The notes under the pieces were generated by a model. The model was not told where the DNA came from. It ran no database searches and saw nothing but the letters and a program-made list of their open reading frames with translations. DNA of 64,000 nt, taken from assembly GCA_017475045.1 (NCBI GenBank), contig JAFVGH010000138.1:1-64000 (forward strand), written 5' to 3'. The position numbers and the translations under genes were made by a program. This DNA is from Fibrobacter sp. (lineage in GTDB: Bacteria; Fibrobacterota; Fibrobacteria; Fibrobacterales; Fibrobacteraceae). Of this stretch, positions 1 to 7,867 are shown in pieces (position 1 is the stretch's first letter; the number at the start of each line of letters is the position of its first letter).

Positions 1-186
1 GAACAGCGAAAGCTGGTTGAGGATTTTGCCCTTACCAGGAATCGGGGTGGGGAGCACCACGTCAAAAGCGGAAAGACGGTCGCTGGCGACCATCAGGAAG
101 CTGTCGCCCAGGTCGTACATGTCGCGTACTTTGCCCTGGTGAAACAGCGGAACTTCGGTAATGGGGGTTTCAAATTTTAAGCTCAT
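1..186 (-). CDS. purC: SAICAR synthase, N-terminal part (cut by window edge)
   Basis: Phosphoribosylaminoimidazole-succinocarboxamide synthase joins aspartate to CAIR in purine synthesis. Only the first 62 codons are in the window. The reverse strand reads from ATG at 186 and contains the family N-terminal pattern [10 protein letters not shown] followed by [13 protein letters not shown], the nucleotide-binding start of SAICAR synthases. The gene continues past position 1. A TATATT hexamer on the same strand (197-202) lies 10 bp before the ATG. The match is to a highly conserved stretch, so identification is good despite the short length. Confidence 0.9.
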   Translation of the reverse strand, partial: MSLKFETPITEVPLFHQGKVRDMYDLGDSFLMVASDRLSAFDVVLPTPIPGKGKILNQLSLF

Positions 187-267
187 AGTGACTACAAATA
201 TAGCAAAAAAGAAGGCTTGATTGTTAATAAAAATTTCTATTTTTGAGTCGGGGAGAGGGGGTGTAAA

Positions 268-1500
268 ATGTTTGGTTTGAGTATGCATTCAAAAACGGCA
301 AAGGCTCTGGTACTTTTGACCTTCGGCTTGCTTTCAGCAAGTGCTTTCGCTCAGATTGACGCCTGTACAGATGCTATGGGTCACGAAGGAACAGAAAAGA
401 TTACCTATGGCCAGAACAACAATAGCGTGACGGGTAACGTCGGTAGCTCTCCGTACCATTACGAAATCTGGTACCAGGGCGGTAACAACTCCCTGACTTA
501 CTACGACAATGGTACGTATAAGGCCAGCTGGAGCGGCACCAGCGACTTCCTTGCCCGCGTGGGTTTCAAGTATGATGAAAAGCAGACTTATGAACAAGTT
601 GGCCCCATCGATGCCTATTTCAACTGGAAAAAACAGGGTAGTGCCGGCGGTTACAACTACATCGGTATCTATGGCTGGACGGTTGATCCGCTCGTGGAAT
701 ACTACATCGTGGATGACTGGTTCAACAAGCCGGGTGCAAACCTCCTTGGCCAGAGAAAGGGTGAATTCACGGTTGATGGTGACACCTACGAAATTTGGCA
801 GAATACTCGTATTCAGCAGCCCTCCATCAAGGGTGAGGCGACCTTCCCGCAGTACTTCAGCGTCCGTAAGAGTTACCGTAATTGCGGCCATATCGACGTG
901 ACTGCCCACTTCAAGAAGTGGGAAGAACTTGGTATGAGAATGGGCAAGATGTACGAAGCCAAGGTGCTTATAGAAGCCGGTGGTGGCTCTGGTTCGTTTG
1001 ACGTTACCTATTTAAAGATGACAGATAAGGCTCATCCGCTCTCGGACCCTGATGAGTCCAGCTCTTCTGAAGCTAAATCTTCCAGCTCCATAGTACGACC
1101 TCAGCCTCCCAAGTCTTCTATGGCGGAATCGTCCAGTTCCTCTGAAGCCAAATCTTCTAGCTCTTCAAAACGTCCGAAGTCTAGCGCATCCAAAAGCAAA
1201 TCTGACAGTTCTGAAGAATCGAAATCTGACACGGAAGAACCGGAATCCAGCGATTCTGAAGAGGAATCCTCTAGCTCCGAAGAAAACAATACAACGGTTA
1301 TCGGGTCTCTGCAGAAAATTTTGACGGACGATTCGGGACGCTCGTTTTTGGTCTTTGATATGCAGGGACGCTACCTGGGAACAATTGAATACAGGCAGGG
1401 GTTGAACCTAAAACAGATCCTGTTTGAAAAGTTCCGTAAACCGGGAATATACCTGGTGCGTCGCGGCAAAACCACCCGGATGGTTCGCATTACACCATGA
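268..1500 (+). CDS. Secreted GH11 endo-1,4-beta-xylanase with Ser-rich linker and basic C-terminal domain
   Basis: Family GH11 enzymes cut the xylan backbone with retention. A signal peptide covers about residues 1-28 (ending SASAFA). The GH11 jelly-roll spans about 40-250. The nucleophile is probably E144 in [11 protein letters not shown] and the acid/base E236 in [13 protein letters not shown] serine/glutamate/lysine linker covers about 262-345. The last 60 residues form a separate basic domain ([26 protein letters not shown]) that resembles the C-terminal tails of other fibre-degrading secreted proteins and loosely a type IX sorting domain; that role is inference. The start at 268 is supported by a purine-rich site at 251-260; a second ATG lies at 283. 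The stop overlaps the next start (ATGA), so the two may be co-translated. Confidence 0.9.
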   Translation: MFGLSMHSKTAKALVLLTFGLLSASAFAQIDACTDAMGHEGTEKITYGQNNNSVTGNVGSSPYHYEIWYQGGNNSLTYYDNGTYKASWSGTSDFLARVGFKYDEKQTYEQVGPIDAYFNWKKQGSAGGYNYIGIYGWTVDPLVEYYIVDDWFNKPGANLLGQRKGEFTVDGDTYEIWQNTRIQQPSIKGEATFPQYFSVRKSYRNCGHIDVTAHFKKWEELGMRMGKMYEAKVLIEAGGGSGSFDVTYLKMTDKAHPLSDPDESSSSEAKSSSSIVRPQPPKSSMAESSSSSEAKSSSSSKRPKSSASKSKSDSSEESKSDTEEPESSDSEEESSSSEENNTTVIGSLQKILTDDSGRSFLVFDMQGRYLGTIEYRQGLNLKQILFEKFRKPGIYLVRRGKTTRMVRITP

Positions 1501-2345
1501 AATTCCCGATTATAGCGCTGTTCTGCCTTTGCTTTGCGGTATCCGCCTTTGCGGCCAAATACAGCGCCGACACTCGCTCAGGTTTTCTGACCAGCTGCCT
1601 TTCGGGCGCCGACAAGGCGGTGTGCGAATGCGTGTTGCAGAAGCTGGAATCCAAATACAGCGAGTCTGCCTTCAAGAAGATCGAGGCCCAGATGCTCATG
1701 GGCCAGGATGTTTCTACTTATGTGGACTTTATTGTAACGGCAAGCAAGAAATGTAGTGCGGGCCGCTCCGCCGGGGCCGCCTCAGGTTCGCTAGTTGCCG
1801 CTGTGACACCTGCCAAGCCTGCATCCTCCTCTGCTCAACCTGCGCCAAAGTCTGCTGAGACAACGCCCGCGCCTGCAAAAATTTCTGCCACCGACATGAT
1901 GCTTTTGCAGATGCTTCTGAACAACAAGGCCTTCAAAGATTCCTTTGTGGTGGAATGCACCAAGGAAGGGGACAAGTTTTTGGGAGCTACCCAGTCCAAG
2001 AAGTCTTGCCAGTGCGCCTATGACCACATGCTGCAAAACGATTCCCTGCTTTACATGCTGATGCATTCCATGAATGCAAACGGCGAGGTGACGGATTTTG
2101 AGAAGTTGAGCTACCGCCTGATTCTGCCCTGCTTGCCTGCCCAGTTTACCCCCGAGATGGAGGCGTTCCTCCAGAATGCCTGTCTGGAATCGGTGCGTGC
2201 GGGTAGCAAGACCCGCTGTGCCTGCGCCGTCAAGGAGATCAAGAAGTCTTACAGCATCCAGGAGCTGCTTCAGGATATTTTGCTGGATCAGGAAAGTTTC
2301 AAAATCAAGTTGATAAGGAAGGTGGGCAAGTGCGTTGCCCTGTAA
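1497..2345 (+). CDS. Exported protein with three four-cysteine repeats, unknown function
   Basis: I do not recognise a family. A signal peptide is seen at about residues 1-19 (AVSAFA). The mature protein holds three units with one cysteine pattern, C-x(8-16)-C-x-C-x(35-40)-C: C34/C43/C45/C86, C154/C171/C173/C212 and C229/C241/C243/C279. An Ala/Pro/Ser linker (about 95-128) separates unit 1 from units 2 and 3. Twelve regularly spaced cysteines in an exported protein suggest disulfides or metal/cofactor binding, but no haem CxxCH is present. It overlaps the xylanase gene by 4 bp, so it is probably in the same transcript. Confidence 0.75.
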   Translation: MKFPIIALFCLCFAVSAFAAKYSADTRSGFLTSCLSGADKAVCECVLQKLESKYSESAFKKIEAQMLMGQDVSTYVDFIVTASKKCSAGRSAGAASGSLVAAVTPAKPASSSAQPAPKSAETTPAPAKISATDMMLLQMLLNNKAFKDSFVVECTKEGDKFLGATQSKKSCQCAYDHMLQNDSLLYMLMHSMNANGEVTDFEKLSYRLILPCLPAQFTPEMEAFLQNACLESVRAGSKTRCACAVKEIKKSYSIQELLQDILLDQESFKIKLIRKVGKCVAL

Positions 2346-2360
2346 AGCGAGGATGTAGCT

Positions 2361-2786
2361 TTGTTTGAATCTTTGTTCCAGAAATACCCGTTCTTTCGCG
2401 CTGTTCCCTGTATCCTCTGTATGGCGATTATTTTCAAACTGTCATCGCTAACTAATGAACAGCTTGAAGACTTTCCCCAAATTTGGGATAAACTGGCTCA
2501 TTTTCTGGAATACGCCACCCTTGCGGGTTGTTACGCCATGGTCTGGACACGAAACGAATGGTCTAAGCGGCAGTGGCTGCGGGTGCTGATTGTAGGTGTG
2601 CTTGCCCTGGCTTACGGCTGTACAGATGAATACCACCAGAGTTTCGTGGAAGGTCGTGACTGTAGCGCCCTGGACTTGGTGGCTGACTTGACCGGTGGCT
2701 TGTTTGGGGGGGTGGTGTATGCGGTCATTACGCGGATCTTGAACCGCTTTGACCCGGTTACCCCTCAAAATTCCCCAGCAGAATAA
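2361..2786 (+). CDS. VanZ-like membrane protein
   Basis: A 141-residue protein with about four hydrophobic segments and the VanZ-like signatures WDKLAHFLEYATLA and TDEYHQSFVEGRDCSALDLVAD. VanZ-type proteins are small membrane proteins, one of which gives teicoplanin resistance; most have no known role. The frame opens with TTG at 2361; the first ATG in frame is at 2421, after the first part of transmembrane segment one, so the TTG start is more likely. The 3' end overlaps murB on the other strand tail-to-tail by 29 bp. Confidence 0.7.
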   Translation: MFESLFQKYPFFRAVPCILCMAIIFKLSSLTNEQLEDFPQIWDKLAHFLEYATLAGCYAMVWTRNEWSKRQWLRVLIVGVLALAYGCTDEYHQSFVEGRDCSALDLVADLTGGLFGGVVYAVITRILNRFDPVTPQNSPAE

Positions 2787-3705
2787 TTTCCCGCTGTAGT
2801 TGAATCCCGAATTTCTCGGCGACTTTACTTTGTACGTATTCGCTTAGGTTCTTGATGTCCTGTGCGGTAGCGTTACCGGCGTTTACGATAAAATTGGCGT
2901 GTAATGTGCTGACTTCTGCGCCGCCTATGCGGTAGCCCTTGAGCCCCGTCTGTTCGATGTAGTAGCCGGGGGCGATTTGCGTGGGCATGGTGGCGGCGCC
3001 AACCTCTAGCCGCTTGAAGGTGGAGCCTGCGTTGGGCATGTTCAGGGGTTGCGTGGCCTTGCGTTTGGCCATGCACTCGGCCAGTTCCGCTTCCAGGTCG
3101 GCGACGGTCAGTTCCTGCGAACTTGCGCTTTGCAGTTGGAAAGTAGCCGCGAGAATGATTTTTCCATTGTCATCCCCGGCTTGGCCGGGGATCTCCTTGC
3201 AGTAGTTGAAAATGCTCTGTCTGTATCCAAAGCAGCATTCGGCTGCGGGCAGCTCGCGGATGTTCCCGCCAGCATCAAGGACCGTCACGCCGGTGCAGCA
3301 GTTGCCGACCTCCTGGCCGTAGGCGCCTGCGTTCATGTACACCGCCCCGCCCAAGGTTCCAGGGATTCCAGCCAGCTTGTGTATGCCGGCGTAGCCCTGC
3401 TTTAGGGTGTGGCGGGCGAACCTGCCCAGGGGTGTTGCCGCACCTACCTTGAACTTGCCGTTCCCCAGGTCCGCGATTTCCGAAAAATCTCCGGCGAGGG
3501 AGATGATCACGCCATCGTAGCCCTTGTCCGAGACCAACAGGTTGGTCCCGTTTCCCAAGACAAAGTGGGGGAGTCCCTTTTCCCGAGCCAAGGCAAGGGC
3601 ATTTTTCAGGTCGTCCATGTGTTCGGCCTTGACAAAAAAACGGGCCGGACCACCCACCTTGAAAGAGGTGTGCGCTCTCATCAGCTCGTTTTCTAGGATA
3701 ACCAT
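2758..3705 (-). CDS. murB: UDP-N-acetylenolpyruvoylglucosamine reductase
   Basis: MurB reduces UDP-GlcNAc-enolpyruvate to UDP-MurNAc with NADPH and FAD in peptidoglycan synthesis. The FAD-binding part has SFKVGGPARFF near the N-terminus, then LAGIPGTLGGAVYMNAGAYG, and the catalytic serine lies in NAGSTFKR. About 11 residues (KEIPGQAGDDN) interrupt the normally short stretch between FGYRQSIFN and IILAATFQL. They are encoded by a GTCAT-type palindrome (3169-3196) that keeps the frame. A TATATT hexamer on this strand (3712-3717) is only 6 bp before the ATG, so the transcript may be leaderless. Confidence 0.93.
   Translation of the reverse strand: MVILENELMRAHTSFKVGGPARFFVKAEHMDDLKNALALAREKGLPHFVLGNGTNLLVSDKGYDGVIISLAGDFSEIADLGNGKFKVGAATPLGRFARHTLKQGYAGIHKLAGIPGTLGGAVYMNAGAYGQEVGNCCTGVTVLDAGGNIRELPAAECCFGYRQSIFNYCKEIPGQAGDDNGKIILAATFQLQSASSQELTVADLEAELAECMAKRKATQPLNMPNAGSTFKRLEVGAATMPTQIAPGYYIEQTGLKGYRIGGAEVSTLHANFIVNAGNATAQDIKNLSEYVQSKVAEKFGIQLQREIILLGNFEG
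3169..3196. repeat. GTCAT-type palindrome inserted in frame inside murB
   Basis: A 28-bp inverted repeat with arms CCCCGGC and GCCGGGG, opening with GTCAT and closing with ATCTCC. It has the same design as palindromes at 7057-7240, 7604-7815, 23550-23577, 23901-23927 and 61909-61937. It adds residues to MurB without a stop or frame change. Confidence 0.85.
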
Positions 3706-3739
3706 AGCCTAAATATAGGATTTACTATAATTCCAACAG

Positions 3740-4876
3740 ATGACCGACGAAGAGTTGAAACAGTTCAAGGACGCCTTGTCCATCACGGCGGTAGCCCGTT
3801 CCCTGGGCATAGATGTTGTCCGGGGCAAGTGCCGCTGTGCCTTTGCGAGCCGCCACGCCCATGGCGACAGGACCCCGTCGGTCTCCATCTCCGAAGAGAA
3901 AGGCTATTTCCGTTGCTGGGTCTGCGACGACGTCCGGGGCGACGTGATTTCCCTGGTGCAAAAATACAAGGGCTGCTCCTTTGTCGAAGCCCTGAACTAC
4001 CTTCGCGAAACCTTCCCGTTCCTGGCTCCCGCGGGCAAGACCTCTTCGGTGACCAAGTCTACTCCGACTGTAAAGTCTTTTATGGGCCCCCATCATAACG
4101 GTGCCGCACAGACTCCTCAAGAGATCTACGCCACAGAACCCATGCCCATGCCGGAGTCAGCCCCCGCCGAGGAGCTGGTCAGCGAAGACGAACGCAAAAA
4201 GATTATTTTGAATTTCTTGAAGATGCTCTCGCCGGTAGACGGTACCCAGGCCGCCGCCTGGCTCATGGGGCGTCGCATTTTTAAGCCCGTGTGGGACAAG
4301 ATGCTCCTCAGGACCATCAAGGACTACGGCCTCTTGAATCAGACCCTCAAGGACACCTACAGTATGGATGTCCTGCAATATGTGGGCCTGTTCAACGAGA
4401 AGGGCAACCTGAAGTTCTATAAGCACCCGCTGATATTCCCGTATTTGGACACCCAGCGCAGGGCTTTCTATTTCCAGTCACGGGCGCTGGAAAGTTCCGT
4501 GATTCCCAAGGAAATGAACCTGCGGGGCACCGTACCTTACCCGTACAACATGTCGGCCCTGGACGAAAAGCCCGGCTGGGTCTACCTGTGCGAGGGAGTG
4601 GTGGACACGCTTACCTTTTTAGGCCAGAAAATCGATGCGGTGGGCATACCCGGCGTACGCTCTTTCAAGGTGGAATGGCTACCTTTGTTCAAGAACAAGA
4701 ATGTGGTACTGTGCATGGACAAGGATAACGCTGGCCGCGAGGCTACCAAGTACCTGCAAGAGGTTTTTGGCAATGCCGGTATACGCACCATTGTGCTGGG
4801 CGAGGGAATGGAACATCTGGAGTCTTCCATGAAAGAGGGCGAAGACGTGAACGACTGGTTTGGCGGAAAAAGGTAA
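3740..4876 (+). CDS. DnaG-like primase with CHC2 zinc finger and Toprim domain
   Basis: The N-terminus (about 12-80) looks like a CHC2 zinc-binding domain, with C33, H41, C59 and C62 as likely ligands in CAFASRHAHGDRTP and FRCWVCDD. A low-complexity stretch follows (about 100-150). The C-terminal Toprim domain shows its glutamate in YLCEGVVDTL and the DxD in VVLCMDKDNAG. At 378 residues it is much shorter than DnaG (about 580-650) and lacks the helicase-binding C-terminus, so it is more like the compact primases of mobile elements than the replicative one. Neighbours are cell-wall genes, and the next gene starts 3 bp downstream. TATAAT at 3726-3731 lies 8 bp before the ATG. Confidence 0.8.
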   Translation: MTDEELKQFKDALSITAVARSLGIDVVRGKCRCAFASRHAHGDRTPSVSISEEKGYFRCWVCDDVRGDVISLVQKYKGCSFVEALNYLRETFPFLAPAGKTSSVTKSTPTVKSFMGPHHNGAAQTPQEIYATEPMPMPESAPAEELVSEDERKKIILNFLKMLSPVDGTQAAAWLMGRRIFKPVWDKMLLRTIKDYGLLNQTLKDTYSMDVLQYVGLFNEKGNLKFYKHPLIFPYLDTQRRAFYFQSRALESSVIPKEMNLRGTVPYPYNMSALDEKPGWVYLCEGVVDTLTFLGQKIDAVGIPGVRSFKVEWLPLFKNKNVVLCMDKDNAGREATKYLQEVFGNAGIRTIVLGEGMEHLESSMKEGEDVNDWFGGKR

Positions 4877-4879
4877 CCT

Positions 4880-5809
4880 ATGGCTTTTCAGAAATGCAGG
4901 GAAATTATCGACAAGATCAGGGACAGCCTGGTTTTCAAGATTTTCAAGGGACTTTACGGGTTTATCAATTTTCTGCTGCGTTGCGTTCTCCTGATCCTTA
5001 TCATCTATTCGGCGGTGTTCAGCATTGTAGCTTCTGTGGCGCTTTATAAGGCCTTTGTTTATGGTTACAACCTTTATGATGGCGTACAGTCCCTGAAGGA
5101 TACCCAGCCCGAGATGAGCCGCTACATGCAGGCCCTGGTAGATTCTAACCCGGCGGTAGAAATCAAGCATACCTACGTGCCTCTGGATTCCATAAGCCCC
5201 TACCTGCAGAAGGCGGTTATCGCCAGCGAAGACGCGGGTTTCTATTTCCACCCGGGCTTTGATGTGAACGCCATCGCCGAGGCTTTGAATGCAAACCGCA
5301 TGTCGGGCAAGACCAAGTTCGGCGGGTCTACCATTACCCAGCAGCTGGCCAAGAACCTTTTCTTGAGCGGGGAACGCTCCTGGGAACGCAAGTTCAAGGA
5401 GCTGGCCTACGCCCTGTTGATGGAACACGAGCTGGGGAAGGACCGCATTCTGGAACTGTACCTGAACTACGCCCAGTGGGGCAAGGATATTTTCGGATGC
5501 CAGGCGGCCTGTTCCACCTATTACAAGAAGAGTTGCAGCAAGCTCAGCGTGGACCAGGCCATCAATCTGGCCGCCATGCTGGCAAGCCCGGGCAAGCATC
5601 ACCCCAACATGCGTGAGAGCCAGTTCATGGCCAAGCGCCGGGCGGTCATCTACCAGAACATGTTCCCCAAGAAGGATAGCCTGCTGGTGGATTCCCTTAG
5701 GCAACTGATGGCGCCGCCTTCTGCTGCGGCTCCGGCAGCGACAGCGGCTGAACCTGTGGCGGTGCCCGTCGCGCCTGCAGAGGCTTCAGTTTCCGAGAAC
5801 CCGCTGTAG
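4880..5809 (+). CDS. Monofunctional GT51 peptidoglycan glycosyltransferase
   Basis: GT51 enzymes polymerise lipid II into glycan strands at the outer face of the inner membrane. One N-terminal transmembrane helix is seen at about residues 28-60. All main motifs are present: EDAGFYFHPG with the catalytic glutamate, GGSTITQQLAKNLFL, RKFKELAYALLMEHEL and ILELYLNYAQWG. No transpeptidase domain follows, so this is an MtgA-like stand-alone enzyme. The tail is Ala/Pro rich. It starts 3 bp after the primase-like gene and ends overlapping the convergent GspE-like gene by 24 bp. Confidence 0.88.
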   Translation: MAFQKCREIIDKIRDSLVFKIFKGLYGFINFLLRCVLLILIIYSAVFSIVASVALYKAFVYGYNLYDGVQSLKDTQPEMSRYMQALVDSNPAVEIKHTYVPLDSISPYLQKAVIASEDAGFYFHPGFDVNAIAEALNANRMSGKTKFGGSTITQQLAKNLFLSGERSWERKFKELAYALLMEHELGKDRILELYLNYAQWGKDIFGCQAACSTYYKKSCSKLSVDQAINLAAMLASPGKHHPNMRESQFMAKRRAVIYQNMFPKKDSLLVDSLRQLMAPPSAAAPAATAAEPVAVPVAPAEASVSENPL

Positions 5810-7012
5810 TTCTTCTCTTTCTACAAGTCCCTCTTGCACAAGCCGGCGGGCGTATTCCCGCAGGCTGCCGTCGGCATAGGTTCCGTCGGGTCGCAACAGC
5901 TCTAGCGTAGCGATACGGCCGCCGGACTTTTTACGCAGGAGCCTTTGGGCGACGACCCCCAGCAGGGAATCTTGCAGCGAGCTTTTGGTGATTCCCAAGT
6001 CTTGGAGTCGCGCAAAGGCCCCCATTGCGCTGTTGGTATGTAACGTTGAAAGCACCAGGTGGCCTGTCTGGGCGGCGCGGAGCGCAATGCGGGCCGTTTC
6101 TTCGTCCCGGATTTCGCCTACCAGAATCACGTCCGGGTCTTGTCGCAGTATGGAGCGGAGCGCCGCGGCGAAGGTGAACCCGCATTTTTCGTTGACCTGC
6201 ACCTGGTTTGCGCCGGCAAGGCTGTATTCCACCGGGTTTTCTATGGTGGTGACGTTGATTTTTTTGCCGATGATTTCCCGCAGGCCAGCATAAAGCGTGG
6301 TGGTCTTGCCACTTCCGGTGGGGCCCGTTATCAGGAACAGCCCCTGGGGCATGGCGAAAATACGCCGGAGTTCCGCGAGAACCTTTGGGCTGAACTGCAG
6401 GCTCTCTAGAGTGCCGCCTTCGTCTTTGGCGGGCAAGAGCCGTAGTACGCAGGTCTCGCCAAACTGTACCGGCAGGGTGCTGAGCCTTATGCGCACCGTT
6501 CCCGCCACACTCTGGAACTTGAAACTTCCGTCGTGGGGGATTCTCTTGTCTGTAATGTCCACTTGGGCAAGGAGCTTTAGGCGTACAAGAATCGGGTCTT
6601 TCAGCCAGCCGGGCAGGCTCCTGTGGAGTTGCAACAGTCCATCGATGCGGAACCGCACCTTCAACTCTTTTTCGGTGGGTTCCAGATGAATATCGCTGGC
6701 ATTCTGCTCCAGGGCCTTGTCGATCAGGCTGTCCACAAGGTTTATTACGGGCTCCGATTCCCAAGAGCCAGCCTTGCCCTCTTGCAGGGTTTCCACCTGG
6801 TCTGCAAATTTTGCCCGTATAGTCCGGAGTACTTCGGCCTCGGTCATGGGACAGGGGATGATAGGGCCGTTCTGTGTGAACCGCAGACGCTCAAGGAGCA
6901 TCTCGTCGTAGGGGTTGGCCATTCCAAGGTATAGGGCGGCCGGGTCGCCCCCATCGGGTGTGGCCAGCGGGATTGTCAGGTGTGCCTTGCACCAGGCGTT
7001 GCTAAAAATCAT
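5786..7012 (-). CDS. GspE/PilB-family secretion or pilus ATPase
   Basis: A hexameric ATPase that powers type II secretion or type IV pilus assembly. Seen in order: ASDIHLEP with FRIDGLLQ (N2 domain), Walker A GPTGSGKTTTLY, Asp box, Walker B ILVGEIRDEETA, and the His box TGHLVLSTLHTNSA. At 408 residues it is shorter than GspE (about 500-560): the N1 domain is reduced and the four-cysteine zinc site is absent. I start at 7012, because the frame further upstream runs into a palindromic repeat array and is unlikely to be coding. No other secretion or pilus gene is adjacent. Confidence 0.82.
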   Translation of the reverse strand: MIFSNAWCKAHLTIPLATPDGGDPAALYLGMANPYDEMLLERLRFTQNGPIIPCPMTEAEVLRTIRAKFADQVETLQEGKAGSWESEPVINLVDSLIDKALEQNASDIHLEPTEKELKVRFRIDGLLQLHRSLPGWLKDPILVRLKLLAQVDITDKRIPHDGSFKFQSVAGTVRIRLSTLPVQFGETCVLRLLPAKDEGGTLESLQFSPKVLAELRRIFAMPQGLFLITGPTGSGKTTTLYAGLREIIGKKINVTTIENPVEYSLAGANQVQVNEKCGFTFAAALRSILRQDPDVILVGEIRDEETARIALRAAQTGHLVLSTLHTNSAMGAFARLQDLGITKSSLQDSLLGVVAQRLLRKKSGGRIATLELLRPDGTYADGSLREYARRLVQEGLVEREELQRVLGN

Positions 7013-7056
7013 GCCGCTGAAAATACAAAACACCGGTTCCGAAAAACCAGTTTTTA

Positions 7057-7240
7057 CGTCATGGCGGTTCCGGGTCAAGCCCGGAATGACGTCCGATCCG
7101 CCATCTAGATTCCGGCTCCCCGGATCGGTGTCCGGGGCAGGCTCTGGCCGGAATGACGAAGGAGGGTTATGCTAGATTCCGGGTCAAGCCCGGAATGACG
7201 AAGGGGTTGTACGTCATGGCGGCCTAGAGCCGCCATCTAG
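7057..7240. repeat. Array of GTCAT-type palindromes, upstream side of GIY-YIG gene
   Basis: Four or five short inverted repeats lie end to end. Types seen are GTCATGGCGG...CCGCCATCTAG and CTAGATTCCGG...CCGGAATGACG. At 7057-7108 one unit (TTCCGGGTCAAGCCCGGAA) sits inside the loop of another, a nested insertion. At 7108-7158 a CCCCGG/CCGGGG core is nested in a third. The last unit, 7212-7240, ends 3 bp from the GIY-YIG stop codon. Confidence 0.85.
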
Positions 7241-7243
7241 CCT

Positions 7244-7561
7244 TTAATCAATAGGATTATATTCCATTACTTGGGGAATGAGATTATCCCATGTGGGATT
7301 TTTCTTCATTACAAGATCATTTTTCCATACTCTTTTCCAATTCTTCAGCTGTTTTTCGCGAGAGATTGCATCTCTTATATCTGTATAAACTTCATAATAA
7401 ACCAACTTATGAACTTTATACTTGCCTGTGAAACCCTTATTTGCATCGGATAAGTGGAATTCCATCCGTTGTCTAAGATCACCTGTTACACCGACATACA
7501 TAATGCTGTCCTTTGAATTAGTCATTATGTATACAAAGCTCTTTTTCTGTGTGATATTCAT
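7244..7561 (-). CDS. GIY-YIG endonuclease-fold protein
   Basis: A 105-residue single-domain protein of the UPF0213/YhbQ-like GIY-YIG class. The hallmark YIM..., YVGVTGDLRQRMEFH, GFTGKYKVHKLVYYE, and AISREKQLKNWKRVWK motifs give the catalytic Tyr, Arg and the Glu of SREKQLK. Members are small nucleases with poorly known roles. Arrays of GTCAT-type palindromes flank it on both sides (7057-7240 and 7604-7815), which is unusual and suggests that the gene and the palindromes are linked (inference). Base composition is more AT-rich than the flanking genes. Confidence 0.88.
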   Translation of the reverse strand: MNITQKKSFVYIMTNSKDSIMYVGVTGDLRQRMEFHLSDANKGFTGKYKVHKLVYYEVYTDIRDAISREKQLKNWKRVWKNDLVMKKNPTWDNLIPQVMEYNPID

Positions 7562-7603
7562 GTGTAATAATATAAATACAAAGGTATGACAAATTATGTC
7601 GTT

Positions 7604-7815
7604 ATGCTAAATTCCGTGTCCCCGGATCGAGTCCGGGGCAGGCTCTACCCGGAATGACGTTTAATACAATCGTCATGGCGGGCCTGACCCGCCATCTAGA
7701 ATCTAGATTCCGGCTCGGGGGCCGGAATGACGCAGGAGGGGGGGGCCGGAATGACGCAGGAGGGGTATGCTAGATTCCGGGTCAAGCCCGGAATGACGTT
7801 TAGCCTGGAATGACG
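7604..7815. repeat. Array of GTCAT-type palindromes, second side of GIY-YIG gene
   Basis: Five or six palindromic units including a CCCCGGATCGAGTCCGGGG core within an ATTCCG...CGGAATGACG frame, a GTCATGGCGGG...CCCGCCATCTAG unit (7672-7699), and two CCGGAATGACG units. The stretch GCCGGAATGACGCAGGAGG is tandemly duplicated at about 7721-7765. Nothing in the segment looks coding. Confidence 0.85.
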
Positions 7816-7820
7816 ATGAA

Positions 7821-7850
7821 AAAAAAGTCCGGCGTGGGGCCGGACTTTTT
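7821..7850 (-). terminator. Rho-independent terminator of the RND efflux operon
   Basis: Hairpin with arms AAGTCCGGC and GCCGGACTT and a short GGGG-type loop, followed on the minus strand by a run of eight T. It sits just past the last gene of the minus-strand efflux operon. Confidence 0.85.
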
Positions 7851-7867
7851 ATAGCTACAATTAAGCG

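Noticed and set aside
7012-7078. Upstream start of the GspE-like gene at 7078
   Set aside because: The extra 22 codons are read from a palindromic repeat; the ATG at 7012 is the first outside it.
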